From Corynebacterium glucuronolyticum (GTDB taxonomy: Bacteria; Actinomycetota; Actinomycetes; Mycobacteriales; Mycobacteriaceae), in NCBI GenBank assembly GCA_022772305.1, contig JALFAQ010000034.1, positions 1 to 43,880 on the forward strand: a DNA stretch of 43,880 nucleotides, given 5' to 3'. The position numbers were made by a program, and so were the translations under genes. The notes beneath the pieces are model-generated. The model was not told the DNA's origin. It worked only from the letters and a program-made list of their open reading frames with translations, and made no database searches. This document shows positions 17,537-27,177 of the stretch, piece by piece (the stretch's first letter is position 1; every line of letters begins with the position of its first letter).

Positions 17537-20011
17537 TTAGGTCATGACGCTGACCAGGAACATCGTGAGGGCGGCGATGAGGACGAGGATGCCGATGATG
17601 GCGCCGACCATGATCACCTTGCTGACGGTGGAATAATCGCGGGCACCGAAGCCGACATGCTGCGGGGGTTCGGGGACGAACTCATTGGTGATGGCGAAGG
17701 TTTCCGAGCCCTCGGACAGGTCATGGGCGATGTCTTCCACCGGGCGACCTGCAGGATCCTGGAGTTCTGAGCGGAGGGTGTCGAGCCACGGCGGGATGGA
17801 AGCGTCGACAAGCAAACGGGAGAGGGTATCCAGGACGAGAGAGCGAGGATCCGAGGTGAGGCCCGCCACAGGGAACGCGTTGTGGACCGCGCCATCCGTG
17901 CCGATGCGGAGCTGGTCAGACGAGTGAACGCCCTGGAGAGAGGCGACCTCGGCGGCGGCGCGGGCGGCCTGGGCGGCATCCAACTTGACGTTATCCAGGG
18001 ACTTTCCGTCGACCCAATGGTTGATGATGAGGGAGCCGTGGCGGTAGTCGACGACCTTGCCCGGCGCGGAGGTCGGACGATCCGTGAACGTGAGGGAGAC
18101 AGGGGTGCCGGTTTCCGTGTCTTCGGCCATCCACAGCGTTACCCCAGGCCAGCCACCGTGCGACCGGAGGAGACGGAAGCGACCGGAGAGGATCGGGGCA
18201 CCGGGAACAAGGCGCGGGCGGCGGACCTCACCGGCGCTCATCGGCGGGAGGACGGCCATCGTCGAGGCGATGTCCGTGTCGGAGCCGCGGCGGGTAAGGC
18301 GACGGATGAAGACCGGGTCGGCCTTGTACATGATGATGCCGGTGACCGCCAGGAAGATGCCGCCCGAGATGCCCGTGCGGATGAGGAACCAGAAGGAACC
18401 GCCGACGGGGACGAGATCGAGGACAAGGTAATCGATGCCGAAGGCGACGGCGATCCCGACCAGAGAGGCGACGAGGGCGATGCCGCTCGCCTTGAGGATT
18501 TTTTTGTTGCCCAGGTGGCCGAGCTGACGGCGCAGCAGCACCGTGCCGATAATCGCGCCGGCGAGGAAACCGAAACCGTTCGCAGCGCCGAGGAGGACGA
18601 CGACGTTGCGGGTCGAGGTGGCGACGAGGGGAGCGAGGAGGGAGAGGGCGATTTTCGTGATCGTGATACCCGCGATGATCCACGTCGGGGTCCAGGCCTC
18701 CTCACGGGCGTAGAAGACGCGCAGGTGAAGGAGGACAGCGGCGTACGGGAGGAGGGTGAAGGCGGAGGCCGCCAGCGTCACGCCGATGAGGCTAGCGGAC
18801 TCCGGATCCATGTTCAGGTAGCCGAAGAGGCCGCGACCCATGTAGGGGCCGAAGAACGTCATAAAGACGACGACGGGGATAAGGGCCATGAAGGTGAGGC
18901 GGGTAGCGAGCGTCAGATCTTTGACGACAGCCGTGTCATCGCCGTCGGCAGCATTGCGGGACAGGCGCGGCATGATCGCCGTGAGGAGGGTGACACCAAT
19001 GATGCCGTAGGGCATTTGCAGGAGGAGCCAGGCCTGCATGTAGATGTTTGGGGCGGCGGCGTCGGCGTTGGCGGCGATGTTGATCGTCACGAAGTAGCCG
19101 ATCTGGGAAATCGCCACATAGACGACGATCGCCATGGCCATCCCGCCGAACTGCTTCAGGCGCGCATCCAGACCCCACAGCGGTTTCAGGTTGATGTTGA
19201 GCCTTTTCAGGGCCGGGAGCATGACCAGCGTCTGCACGACGACGCCGAGGGTCGTGCCGATGCCCAGAAGCGCGATGCGCGGATTGAAAATGCCCACCTC
19301 ATGGGGGCCAAGCTCGCCGGGGATCAGCCAATACAGGGCGAAAGTGGCAAGACACACCACGTTGTTGAGAACCGGGGCCCAGGCCCCCGGTTTGAACACG
19401 CCGCGGGTGTTACAAATCGCCATGAACAGGGCGAAGACGCCGTAGAAGAAGATCTGTGGGAGGAGGAGGTAGGCAAAGGAGGTGGCTTGGGCGGTGTTGG
19501 CCTTGCCGTCGCCAAGCAAAAGGAACGTGAGGACCGGGGCGCCGACCGTCGCGAGGACCGTGACCGTGGCCAGGAGAGTGAAGGTGAGGGTGGCAAGGCG
19601 ACGGATAAATTCTTCGCCGTCGTCGTCGTCTTCTTTTTGCGCGCGGACGAGGACCGGGACGACGAGGGCCGTGAGCACCGCACCGAGGACGATTTCCGTG
19701 ATGAGGTTCGGGAGGACGTTCGCGGCGTTGAACGTCGACGCGATGGCCGCACCCAGAGTCGCCGTGATGGCGAGGTTGCGGAGGAAACCCGTGATGCGGG
19801 AGACGAGGGTGGCAATGGCCATCGATCCCGTCGAGCGCACCACATCCGCATCGCTCGCCTGCTGGCCCGCGTCCTTGTCGGGGGGCGCGCTGCCGTCGGC
19901 GAGGTGATCGACGTCTGGGTCACTATCGGCGGTCAGCGACGGCACCGGCGCGGGCGGCGCCGGCGCAACGATACGCCTTCTTGCTCCTTGATTATCAGAC
20001 ACAAAAGCCAT
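17537..20011 (-). CDS. murJ: Lipid II flippase MurJ with C-terminal pseudokinase-like region
   Basis: 824-residue polytopic membrane protein. After a Pro/Asp-rich cytoplasmic N-terminus, a MurJ/MviN core of 14 or more membrane segments spans about residues 57-590 (starting MAIATLVSRITGFLRNLAITATLG; also PNLITEIVLGAVLTALVVP and VTLLTAIMPRLSRNAADGD). It flips the peptidoglycan precursor lipid II. A cytoplasmic region (about 600-790) resembles the N-lobe of a protein kinase (ILSGRFRLLRSHGGWPGVTLW, VSLTFTDR) but has no HRD or DFG motif. A final membrane segment ends the protein (about 797-821). In M. tuberculosis the homologous pseudokinase region is phosphorylated by PknB and bound by FhaA. This tail is short compared with the mycobacterial one (1184 residues in total). 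Confidence 0.93.
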   Translation of the reverse strand: MAFVSDNQGARRRIVAPAPPAPVPSLTADSDPDVDHLADGSAPPDKDAGQQASDADVVRSTGSMAIATLVSRITGFLRNLAITATLGAAIASTFNAANVLPNLITEIVLGAVLTALVVPVLVRAQKEDDDDGEEFIRRLATLTFTLLATVTVLATVGAPVLTFLLLGDGKANTAQATSFAYLLLPQIFFYGVFALFMAICNTRGVFKPGAWAPVLNNVVCLATFALYWLIPGELGPHEVGIFNPRIALLGIGTTLGVVVQTLVMLPALKRLNINLKPLWGLDARLKQFGGMAMAIVVYVAISQIGYFVTINIAANADAAAPNIYMQAWLLLQMPYGIIGVTLLTAIMPRLSRNAADGDDTAVVKDLTLATRLTFMALIPVVVFMTFFGPYMGRGLFGYLNMDPESASLIGVTLAASAFTLLPYAAVLLHLRVFYAREEAWTPTWIIAGITITKIALSLLAPLVATSTRNVVVLLGAANGFGFLAGAIIGTVLLRRQLGHLGNKKILKASGIALVASLVGIAVAFGIDYLVLDLVPVGGSFWFLIRTGISGGIFLAVTGIIMYKADPVFIRRLTRRGSDTDIASTMAVLPPMSAGEVRRPRLVPGAPILSGRFRLLRSHGGWPGVTLWMAEDTETGTPVSLTFTDRPTSAPGKVVDYRHGSLIINHWVDGKSLDNVKLDAAQAARAAAEVASLQGVHSSDQLRIGTDGAVHNAFPVAGLTSDPRSLVLDTLSRLLVDASIPPWLDTLRSELQDPAGRPVEDIAHDLSEGSETFAITNEFVPEPPQHVGFGARDYSTVSKVIMVGAIIGILVLIAALTMFLVSVMT

Positions 20012-20071
20012 TCTAAAAGGACAGACGCGAAAGTCCTATTAATTGGGGCGTGGCTGCTGTGTTTTGGTGGG

Positions 20072-20159
20072 GTGAACACTGCGTGATCACGGGGTGATCA
20101 CTGCGTGATCACGGGGTGCTTGCTGGGTGATCACGGGGTGCTTGCTGGGTGCTTACTGT
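20072..20159. repeat. 22-bp tandem repeat array ahead of murJ
   Basis: Four tandem units of 22 bp: 20072-20093, 20094-20115, 20116-20137 and a less perfect fourth, 20138-20159. Units 1 and 2 differ at a single base and share GCGTGATCACGGG in their second half. Units 3 and 4 begin GTGCTTGCTGGGTG. The palindrome GTGATCAC recurs several times, in phase with the period. The array fills the gap between the murJ start and the upstream DUF6049 gene, and its last unit runs over that gene's stop codon (20153-20155). It could hold murJ promoter or operator elements, or be a variable-number repeat. Confidence 0.85.
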
Positions 20160-22171
20160 GGCTTACGGTGGCCGAGAGCCAGGCGGACGACGAAAAAGAC
20201 GACGAGGAGCGCGGCGATGAGCCACACCCACCAGTTCGAACCCTTCGTCTGGACGGTGAGGGTGACCGGGTCGCTGATCGGCGCGCCGGAATCGTTGGCC
20301 AGCCACAGTTTCATCGTCGCCGACTCCTGGTCCTGCGGGAGGTTCGCCGTCACCTGCGTCGTGATCGAGCCCTGGGCGGGGATCCGGAGGGTGCCGGGTG
20401 GGGTCACCTCCGCCTCGGAGGATTCCGCCTGGATTGTTGCTTCCACGGGAAGTGGCAAGCCGTTTTGGGCCACGATTACCACCGGGGAGCTATTCGACGT
20501 CCGGGTGTAGACGTTTCCTGGCGGCATGAGGCGCACCGAGGCGCGCAAGGCCTGCACGAGGTCACGGTTGCTGTCCAGCTTGCGGCGGGTGTCCTCCGTC
20601 GTGCGCTCATAGAGATCCATGGAGCGGCGCTTATATAAGGACAGGGACTCGGCAATGGAATAGCGGACGGGGGCGGTGAAGCCCTGCGGGGTGAGCGCAA
20701 TATTCGGGTCGCGGACCATGAGGCCGTTGAGATCCTCCACGTAGCGACGCTGCTGCGCGGCGTTGGTCACCTCCACGTCCGTCAACGCCGTCGGATCCAG
20801 CGCCGGCTGGAAGGGGGAATACGGCGGTACTTTGAGCTGGTCGCTCGGGCCCGCGGCCTCCCTGATGGCCTCGGCGTCCTCGGCGGACCACAGGCGCGGG
20901 GGGATGATGACCTGGCTTGTGTCTTCGGTTGGGCTCGGGGTCTGGCGGGCGAAGCTGATGGCGGCGGTGGCCGAGGCGCGCCGGGCGGCGGGCGAATCGA
21001 TGCGGTAGTTGAAGCGGGTCAACGGATCCGTGTAGCCGACGGTGAGGGGGTGCTCCCCGATCGTCGCCAGTTGAGCAGATAGAGCGTCGCCGGTGATGGC
21101 GGCGGTGCCGGGTGCGAGGGCGGCGGCAACGTCCGGGGTGACATAGCCCGAGGACGGAACGATGAGGTTTTTCGCCACCGGGGTGTGGAGGGTCTCCTCC
21201 AGCACCTGGGAGTTGAGGGCCTCGGCAAGGACACCGGCCTTGAGGGCGGCGGTGAGGTCGGTGCCGGCCCACGGCAGCGGCACGACGCAGGAGTTGTGGG
21301 CGACGGCCTCCAGCTTGCTGAGGAAGCGGGAGGCGGCGTCGGTGCCGCGACCGGGGGTGGAGGTGACCGTATTTTCCGCGGTCCAGCGCTCGCGGAGGCG
21401 GACGGTGGGTTCCACTGGGGAGACGCGGGTGGCGGAGACGGTGTAGCCGTCGGTCATGCGGGAGACGGTATCGACAAGCTGGGGGTCGATGGCGAGGCAC
21501 GTGTGGCCGCCGGGGAAGAGATCGACAAGCTGGTCGAGGCGGCCGCCCTCCTCGAGCTCGGCGGTGAAGTCCTCGTTGGCGAGCAGGAGCTCCGGGCGCT
21601 CGGGGGCGGTGCCGGTTTCGCCGGGGACGAGGGGGATGTCGGCGGCCAGGGGCCACAGGAGGGTGGTGTTGTTTGTTTCTCCGGTGTTGTCGGCGTTGTC
21701 GGTGTTGTCGGCGGGCACGTTTACGAGGAAGCGGGTGGTCTCCTCCCCCGCCCGGAGGAGGACGGCGTGCAGGCCAGGGGTGATAAGCCCCAGCTCCTCG
21801 TAGGTGAAGCGGAAGGTGCCCGGGTGGAAGGAGGGGCCGGGAAGGGGGTAGGCCTCGGGGTTCAGCCCCAACAGGTTTGACGCGGTGGCGATGTCGCTGA
21901 CGGGGGGTGCGGTGAAGAATTGGGCTGTGTCGGCTTGGGCTTTGAGGGTGCCCTGGATGATGCCGTTATCCGTGGTTAGCTGCGTGAGGGTGACGGCGCC
22001 GGTGTCGCCGACGCGGAGCATCGGGTTCACCCACTGCTCGGAGACGACCTCGCGGGAGGGCGCTACGGGGGCGGGGAGAACGGCGCGGGCGGGCGTCGAC
22101 AAGCTTCCTGAGAGGGGCACCGGAAAGCAGAGAAATGCGGCGCAGAGGGCGGTTGCGAGGGCGCGTCTCAC
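20153..22171 (-). CDS. Secreted/membrane-anchored DUF6049 family protein (Rv3909-like)
   Basis: 672-residue protein with an N-terminal signal peptide ([19 protein letters not shown], then a likely cut after TPARA) and a C-terminal membrane anchor ([22 protein letters not shown]) with a short cytoplasmic end. The large outer part is conserved next to murJ in Corynebacteriales (M. tuberculosis Rv3909) and has no established function; the location suggests a role in envelope assembly. It holds a low-complexity stretch ([17 protein letters not shown], about residues 155-172). The GTG start overlaps the Nudix stop by 4 bases (GTGA), so the genes are translationally coupled. No enzymatic motif seen. 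Confidence 0.85.
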   Translation of the reverse strand: MRRALATALCAAFLCFPVPLSGSLSTPARAVLPAPVAPSREVVSEQWVNPMLRVGDTGAVTLTQLTTDNGIIQGTLKAQADTAQFFTAPPVSDIATASNLLGLNPEAYPLPGPSFHPGTFRFTYEELGLITPGLHAVLLRAGEETTRFLVNVPADNTDNADNTGETNNTTLLWPLAADIPLVPGETGTAPERPELLLANEDFTAELEEGGRLDQLVDLFPGGHTCLAIDPQLVDTVSRMTDGYTVSATRVSPVEPTVRLRERWTAENTVTSTPGRGTDAASRFLSKLEAVAHNSCVVPLPWAGTDLTAALKAGVLAEALNSQVLEETLHTPVAKNLIVPSSGYVTPDVAAALAPGTAAITGDALSAQLATIGEHPLTVGYTDPLTRFNYRIDSPAARRASATAAISFARQTPSPTEDTSQVIIPPRLWSAEDAEAIREAAGPSDQLKVPPYSPFQPALDPTALTDVEVTNAAQQRRYVEDLNGLMVRDPNIALTPQGFTAPVRYSIAESLSLYKRRSMDLYERTTEDTRRKLDSNRDLVQALRASVRLMPPGNVYTRTSNSSPVVIVAQNGLPLPVEATIQAESSEAEVTPPGTLRIPAQGSITTQVTANLPQDQESATMKLWLANDSGAPISDPVTLTVQTKGSNWWVWLIAALLVVFFVVRLALGHRKPQ

Positions 22172-22821
22172 CGTGGGGTGACCCTCCCCGCCTGGTGCTC
22201 GGCGCGGGCGAGAGCGGGCAGCGTATCGTGCGCAATGCGTGCAAGTTTGCGCTCGTCGGAGTAGGCGAGGCGCTCGACGAGGTGGGCGGCGGGGACCCAG
22301 GCGACCTCGGTGACCTCGGGATCCTCGTCGTTCAACTCGCCATCGACGTAGCGGAGGAGATGGTGGTGCACCGTCTTGTGGACGCGACGACCCTCAGAGA
22401 TGAACCAATAATCAATCGTTCCTAGATCAGAAAAGACCTCACCGACGATGCCCGTCTCCTCCCAGACCTCGCGCTCCGCCGTGTGACGATGGTCCTCACC
22501 AGGCTCAACGTGGCCCTTCGGCATCGACCAGAGGAGGCGACCGCGACGATCTAGACGACCAATAAGGGCGACATAGACGGTGTTCAAATCAACGTTACCT
22601 TGTTCGTCGACAGCCTCCGGAAGACCAGAAATCACCAAGCCGCCAGCAGACGTCTCCACCGACACCGGCCCGCGCGGAGACGGTCCACGACGGCGCTGAG
22701 CATGCTTTTTACCGCCATAGGAACGCGAATTATGCTTCTGGTGCGTACTGCGCGAAGCGCCCGCTCGGCCCTTACGAGGACGCCGACGACGGCGCCTCCG
22801 ACGGGGCTCGTTCTCGGTCAT
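22168..22821 (-). CDS. Nudix hydrolase (MutT4-like)
   Basis: 217-residue protein; the chosen ATG at 22819-22821 gives [20 protein letters not shown], while the frame is open for 24 more codons. An arginine/lysine-rich N-terminal region of about 60 residues precedes the Nudix domain. The Nudix box is intact: [20 protein letters not shown] followed by TGI, matching GX5EX7REUXEEXGU. It hydrolyses nucleoside diphosphates linked to other groups; the substrate cannot be told from sequence. Corresponds in position to M. tuberculosis mutT4 (Rv3908), beside pcnA. The basic tail suggests nucleic-acid or ribosome contact. Divergent from pcnA with only 37 bases between starts. Confidence 0.93.
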   Translation of the reverse strand: MTENEPRRRRRRRRPRKGRAGASRSTHQKHNSRSYGGKKHAQRRRGPSPRGPVSVETSAGGLVISGLPEAVDEQGNVDLNTVYVALIGRLDRRGRLLWSMPKGHVEPGEDHRHTAEREVWEETGIVGEVFSDLGTIDYWFISEGRRVHKTVHHHLLRYVDGELNDEDPEVTEVAWVPAAHLVERLAYSDERKLARIAHDTLPALARAEHQAGRVTPR

Positions 22822-22830
22822 GGACTTGAT

Positions 22831-22849
22831 GTTACCCACCTCCGGTAAC
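22831..22849. promoter_or_regulatory. Inverted repeat in the Nudix-pcnA divergent promoter
   Basis: GTTACC (22831-22836) and GGTAAC (22844-22849) form a 6-bp inverted repeat with a 7-base spacer, centred between the two divergent starts. TAACAT (22846-22851) could be a -10 hexamer 7 bases before the pcnA GTG, which would make pcnA mRNA leaderless. Possible shared operator; regulator unknown. Confidence 0.4.
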
Positions 22850-22858
22850 ATTAGCGAA

Positions 22859-24253
22859 GTGATTGAGCTGGAACCGTACAAAGAAATACTCACCTCACTC
22901 GCCGGTGAATTTTCCCGCCGCGGCGAGGAGCTCTACCTCGTCGGCGGATCCGTCCGCGACAGCTTCCTGGGCAGGCTCGCCGGCGACCTCGACTTCACCA
23001 CCTCTGCCCTACCCGCCGCCACCCACGACATCCTCGACGCGTGGGCCGACACTGTATGGGACACAGGCATCGAATACGGCACCATCTCCGCAGCTAAAGG
23101 CGGCCAACAAGTGGAAATCACCACCTTCCGCGCCGACACGTACGACGGCGAATCACGCAACCCCGTCGTCGCGTTCGGCTCGACTTTGGAGGGCGATTTG
23201 GTGCGGCGGGACTTCACCATTAACGCCATGGCTATTAAATTACTGCCATCCGGTGAACACGAATTCTGCGATCCGCTTGGGGGGCTGACGGCCTTGCAGA
23301 ACCGGATGATCGATACGCCAGCAGAGCCCGAGGTTTCCTTTGGGGATGACCCCCTTCGGATGCTGCGGGCCGCACGGTTTGCATCCCAGCTTGAGTTCGG
23401 CGTCGAAAAGCGAGTCGTGGAAGCGATGACCACCATGGCGAGCGAGATCAACCGGATCACCCGCGAACGCATCCAGGTTGAGCTCGATAAACTGCTGTGC
23501 GGGGCCGCCCCGTGGCGCGGCATCGACCTGCTCGTGGAGACCGGGCTCATGGACCATATTTTCCCCGAGATTAGCGCGCTGAAGGCTCTCGGCGACGAAC
23601 ATAACCAGCACAAAGACGTGTACCAACACTCGCTTACCGTGCTGAAACAGGCCATGGATCAGGAGGAAGACGGACCCGACCTCGTGCTGCGGTGGGCGGC
23701 GCTCCTCCACGACATTGGCAAGCCGCGGACTAAGCGGGTGCTCGACAACGGACAGGTGACGTTCCATCAACACGATGTTGTGGGTGCGAAGATAGCGCGG
23801 AAACGACTACGCGCATTGAAGTATTCCAAGCAGGACATTAAAGATATTTCGCAACTGATCTACCTACACATGCGCTTTTATGGATTCCCCGAAGGCGAAT
23901 GGACCGACTCCGCCGTGCGACGCTACGTCACCGATGCCGGGTCACTGCTGCCGCAGCTGCACAAACTCGTCCGCGCCGACACCACCACCAGAAATAAGAA
24001 AAAAGCCAGGTGGATCTCCCGCGCCTACGATAACCTAGAACAACGCATCGAAGAGCTCGCGGAGAAGGAAGACCTCGCGCGGGTCCGCCCCGACCTCGAC
24101 GGCAACGAGATCATGGACATCCTCGGGCTCACGCCCGGGCCTGAGGTGGGCAAGGCCTGGTCGTTCCTCAAGGAGCTGCGGCTCGACCGCGGGCCCCTCG
24201 ACCACGACACGGCCGTTGCCGAACTGAAAAACTGGTGGAAGGAACAACAATGA
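22859..24253 (+). CDS. pcnA: CCA tRNA nucleotidyltransferase
   Basis: 464-residue enzyme that adds or repairs the 3' CCA end of tRNAs. The GTG at 22859-22861 ([14 protein letters not shown]) is preferred over the upstream in-frame ATG at 22820, which would overlap the divergent Nudix start. The class II nucleotidyltransferase core has [21 protein letters not shown] (about residues 27-47, GGxVRD and DxD metal residues) and [13 protein letters not shown]. The head-neck motif is [14 protein letters not shown]. An HD domain follows ([16 protein letters not shown]). No ribosome site is visible, consistent with a leaderless mRNA. The stop overlaps the next ATG (ATGA). Confidence 0.94.
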   Translation: MIELEPYKEILTSLAGEFSRRGEELYLVGGSVRDSFLGRLAGDLDFTTSALPAATHDILDAWADTVWDTGIEYGTISAAKGGQQVEITTFRADTYDGESRNPVVAFGSTLEGDLVRRDFTINAMAIKLLPSGEHEFCDPLGGLTALQNRMIDTPAEPEVSFGDDPLRMLRAARFASQLEFGVEKRVVEAMTTMASEINRITRERIQVELDKLLCGAAPWRGIDLLVETGLMDHIFPEISALKALGDEHNQHKDVYQHSLTVLKQAMDQEEDGPDLVLRWAALLHDIGKPRTKRVLDNGQVTFHQHDVVGAKIARKRLRALKYSKQDIKDISQLIYLHMRFYGFPEGEWTDSAVRRYVTDAGSLLPQLHKLVRADTTTRNKKKARWISRAYDNLEQRIEELAEKEDLARVRPDLDGNEIMDILGLTPGPEVGKAWSFLKELRLDRGPLDHDTAVAELKNWWKEQQ

Positions 24254-24837
24254 ACAACGGACAATTTGAGGATGAGGCACCATCGCTCGACATCGCGCCA
24301 GGACGGTTCATCATCGCCGCCCCCGGCAACGAATACGGGTTCCTCCAGCGCTCCGTGCAACTCATCTTCCACTGTGACTTCAACAGCGACGAGCAAGTGG
24401 CATACACCGTCGTCCTCGGGCGCATGACAGACATCCCGCTGCAAGGAATGATTGACGCGTGGGCGCCGTTAGCAGGTAAGCCACACGCCTTCTTCCACGG
24501 CGGCATGAGCAACAGGAAAGCCGTCATCGCGCTGGCTACCGGGTCCTCGCTCACCGACCCGCTCGAACGCTGCCCCAGCGTTGGCGTTCTGCAGCTCTCC
24601 GGCGACCCAGCCTCCCTCATGGGGACGATCGGGCAAGCCCGGTTCTTTATGGGCATCAACTCCGTCCCCTTCTCTACGCTTAAGGAGGGAATCGCCAAGG
24701 GGCACTTCCGGCTCATGGATGCGCGCCCCGACCTCATCTTCGCGCCGCGCACCACCGATGTCTGGCGTGAATGCATGCGGGCGCTGCCGGGGACCGCGCC
24801 GCTGTGGTCCACGTTCACGCCGTACGGGGAGAACTGA
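24250..24837 (+). CDS. YqgE/AlgH (DUF179, UPF0301) family protein
   Basis: 195-residue protein. The ATG at 24250 overlaps the pcnA stop by 4 bases and has GGAAGGA in front. The family pattern is visible: APGRFIIAAP at the start, then RSVQLIFHCDF, VAYTVVLGRMTDIPL and a HAFFHGG motif where the family has a V-x-GGPV turn. Members have no settled biochemical role; AlgH of Pseudomonas is linked to gene regulation. Codirectional with pcnA and azlCD through overlapping starts and stops, so the four genes look like one operon. Confidence 0.8.
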   Translation: MNNGQFEDEAPSLDIAPGRFIIAAPGNEYGFLQRSVQLIFHCDFNSDEQVAYTVVLGRMTDIPLQGMIDAWAPLAGKPHAFFHGGMSNRKAVIALATGSSLTDPLERCPSVGVLQLSGDPASLMGTIGQARFFMGINSVPFSTLKEGIAKGHFRLMDARPDLIFAPRTTDVWRECMRALPGTAPLWSTFTPYGEN

Positions 24838-25556
24838 TGTCTGGGTCAGGTTTGTCGGGTGGCTCTGGCGGTTCTGGGGGTTCTGGTCGGTTTGGCGGTG
24901 CTGCCGTTGAGGGGCTGCGACTCATGTGGCCCGTGGGGCTCGGGCTTATCCCCCTCGGGCTTGCCTTCGGCGTGCTCATCGTCCAATCCGGATTCGCCTG
25001 GTGGTGGGCGCCCATCTTCTCGTTTGTCATCTATGCGGGCAGTGTGGAATACCTTGCCATCAGCATGGTCACCAGCGGGATGGGGCCACTAACTGCCATG
25101 TTCACCGGCGGCATGATTAACTTCCGCCACATCTTCTACGGCATCACCTTCCCCCGCCACAAGATCCGCTCTTTCCTCGCCCGTCTCTATGTCACCTACG
25201 CGCTTACCGACGAGACGTACGCCGTGGTCTCCGCCAAACGCGTCACCTCGGGGCCCGTCATCGTGGCCATCGCCGCGTGGTGTCAGGCCATGTGGGTCAT
25301 CCCCGGGATTCTCGGTGCCGTGCTCGGGCAGGCGCTTCCCGACGGCCTCCAGGGCATGGAATTTGCGCTCGTCGCCCTCTTTGTGGTGCTCGCCTTCGAA
25401 TCCTTCGAGGCGTCCCGGTCGCGGTTCCTCGTCTGCGTGGCCCTCGTGTGTGCGTTTGTCAGCTTTGCACTTTTCCCCGGAAACCTGCTGGTAGCGGCAC
25501 TCACCGCCTATTTCATCATCCTCCTCGTTCGCTGGAGGTTACTCAATGCTTCCTAA
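24837..25556 (+). CDS. azlC: AzlC-family branched-chain amino acid exporter, large subunit (BrnF-like)
   Basis: 239-residue membrane protein with about seven hydrophobic segments, forming with AzlD a two-part exporter of branched-chain amino acids (BrnFE of C. glutamicum exports isoleucine, leucine, valine and methionine). The core pattern LIPLGLAFGVLIVQSGF and SFVIYAGSVEYLAISMV is typical, with GGMINFRHIFYGITF later. The first 22 residues are a Gly/Ser repeat (MSGSGLSGGSGGSGGSG) before the first membrane segment. The ATG shares one base with the yqgE stop (TGATG). No lrp regulator lies beside it, unlike C. glutamicum. Confidence 0.9.
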   Translation: MSGSGLSGGSGGSGGSGRFGGAAVEGLRLMWPVGLGLIPLGLAFGVLIVQSGFAWWWAPIFSFVIYAGSVEYLAISMVTSGMGPLTAMFTGGMINFRHIFYGITFPRHKIRSFLARLYVTYALTDETYAVVSAKRVTSGPVIVAIAAWCQAMWVIPGILGAVLGQALPDGLQGMEFALVALFVVLAFESFEASRSRFLVCVALVCAFVSFALFPGNLLVAALTAYFIILLVRWRLLNAS

Positions 25557-25881
25557 CGGTGTAACGGTGAGCGATGTCTGGGCCGTCCTCATCCCCATCG
25601 GCATCATCACCGTGTTTTTGAGGTGGATCCCATTTGCCGCCACCAAGCGGCTACGCGACTCCTCCATCATCGAATACCTCGGCATCACCATGCCGCTCGG
25701 TGTCATGGTCATCCTCGTCGTCTACACCTACCTGGGGCAGCGCAGCGCCCCCGGTGGACTCATCGTCGCTACTCTCGCCCTCGCCTTTACCATCGGGATT
25801 CACTGGTGGAAACGCTTGGCGGGGCTGTCCATTCTCGGTGGCACCCTGTTTTACATGATCTTGGTGAATGTGGTGTTTTAG
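25546..25881 (+). CDS. azlD: AzlD-family exporter small subunit (BrnE-like)
   Basis: 111-residue membrane protein with four hydrophobic segments and the AzlD pattern TVFLRWIPFAATKRLRDSSI near the N-terminus. It overlaps azlC by 11 bases, and the pair are expected to form one exporter. The end converges with the small protein gene at 25931, with only 49 bases and no clear terminator between. Confidence 0.9.
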   Translation: MLPNGVTVSDVWAVLIPIGIITVFLRWIPFAATKRLRDSSIIEYLGITMPLGVMVILVVYTYLGQRSAPGGLIVATLALAFTIGIHWWKRLAGLSILGGTLFYMILVNVVF

Positions 25882-25930
25882 CTCGCTATATGGCAAATGT
25901 CCCGCAGCGTGGTCATTTCTATGTGGGCTG

Positions 25931-26221
25931 TTATTTTTTGGCGTTTAGCCACTCGGCCTCAAACTCCTCGGCGGTGAGGCGGGTGGCCTCCACATCCGGG
26001 AAATCACCATAGGTGTCCGGGTGTGGCACGGTATCGAGGGGCATCGCCGGGTTCCCGTGAACCACGCCGTGATCGATACGACCCGGGTAGGCATCCCCCA
26101 TCTTCTCGATGAGACGGACAACCTTGCACTGCTCCCGCGACACCTCCTCCAGCTCGGCGATACTCACCGGGGCAATAACGTCCTTATCCTTTAGCTCAAT
26201 CTTGATGTAATGCTTAGGCAC
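25931..26221 (-). CDS. Hypothetical small acidic protein
   Basis: 96 residues from a GTG at 26219-26221 with AAGAGG just upstream. The reading frame continues 8 codons further, but that part lies deep in the BASS gene. It begins M-PKHYIKIELKDKDVIAPVS and ends RLTAEEFEAEWLNAKK. It looks soluble and acidic, without signal peptide or membrane segment. I do not recognise the family. The 8-base overlap with the upstream transporter gene and identical direction indicate translational coupling. Coding character is good, but no function can be assigned. Confidence 0.7.
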   Translation of the reverse strand: MPKHYIKIELKDKDVIAPVSIAELEEVSREQCKVVRLIEKMGDAYPGRIDHGVVHGNPAMPLDTVPHPDTYGDFPDVEATRLTAEEFEAEWLNAKK

Positions 26222-27167
26222 GCCTCTTAGCGTACCTGGAAGCAAGCCACGAGCACATCATGAGCTGCACCTGGTGGAAGATCATCAGTGGCAAGATGAG
26301 GAGCGCCGTCGGCTGGCCAGCGAAGATCACCGCTGCCATCGGCAAGCCCGTGGCAAGAGACTTCTTTGTGCCACAGAACTCGATGGCGATCGTGTCTTCC
26401 TCATTGAAGCCCAACTTCAGGGCCACAAAACGAGTCAGCCACAGCATGAAGGCCACGAGGACGATGGAGAGCACCACGAGAAACAAAACGTGGCTGACAG
26501 CCACCGAAGACCAGATGCCCTCGACCATGCCCTCCGAAAACGCCACGTAGACAACTAGCGCGATGGAACCACGGTCCACCACCTTCGTCGCGCCCTTTTC
26601 GGCGAAGGTGTGCACCCAGCGGCGTGTGAGTTGCCCCAAGACGAACGGTAACAGCAGCTGAATAGCAATATCCGTGAACACCGAGGCCTCGATATGAAAC
26701 TCCCCCGACTGCTCCATGAGCGCCATCACCAAGAGTGGCGTGGCGAAAACACCGACGAGATTTGATGCCGATGCCGACACGATGGCACCGGCGACATTGC
26801 CCTTAGCAATCGAGGTGAATGCAACCGAGGACTGCACGGTCGATGGGACCAGAGTGAGATAGAGGATACCCATGTAGATCCCGTGCGGGATGAACCTCGT
26901 TAGCGGAGTGAGTGCGATACCGATAAGCGGAAACACCACAAAGGTGAATGCAAGGATGAGGAGATGTAAGCGCCAGTGTTTGAGACCAGCGAGAGCTTCG
27001 GACGTCGACAAGCGAGCGCCATAGAGATAGAAAAGCAAAGCGATGGCCAGCGAGGATGCCAGCTTGAACGCCGATGCGACTTCCCCGCGGGCGGGGAAGA
27101 AGATCGCGATAACCACCGCGATGATGATTAGGACAATGAGAATATCTATGTTTAGGCGCTTTAACAT
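26214..27167 (-). CDS. Bile acid:sodium symporter (BASS/SBF-like) family transporter
   Basis: 317-residue membrane protein with about ten hydrophobic segments. The YfeH-type SBF-like pattern is visible: FYLYGARLSTSEALAGLKHWRLH near residue 50, LVPSTVQSSVAFTSIAKGNV (about 110-130, the broken-helix region) and AIEFCGTKKSLATGLPMA (about 265-282), the second crossing helix. These sites bind sodium in relatives. The substrate is unknown; this subgroup is not specifically a bile acid carrier. It starts 10 bases after the Rieske gene stop. Confidence 0.9.
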   Translation of the reverse strand: MLKRLNIDILIVLIIIAVVIAIFFPARGEVASAFKLASSLAIALLFYLYGARLSTSEALAGLKHWRLHLLILAFTFVVFPLIGIALTPLTRFIPHGIYMGILYLTLVPSTVQSSVAFTSIAKGNVAGAIVSASASNLVGVFATPLLVMALMEQSGEFHIEASVFTDIAIQLLLPFVLGQLTRRWVHTFAEKGATKVVDRGSIALVVYVAFSEGMVEGIWSSVAVSHVLFLVVLSIVLVAFMLWLTRFVALKLGFNEEDTIAIEFCGTKKSLATGLPMAAVIFAGQPTALLILPLMIFHQVQLMMCSWLASRYAKRRA

Positions 27168-27177
27168 GCCCTAAAGT

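Noticed and set aside
17882..20086. 734-codon plus-strand open frame across murJ
   Set aside because: Antisense shadow of murJ. The translation is a low-complexity mix of Glu, Asp, Arg and Gly with no domain.
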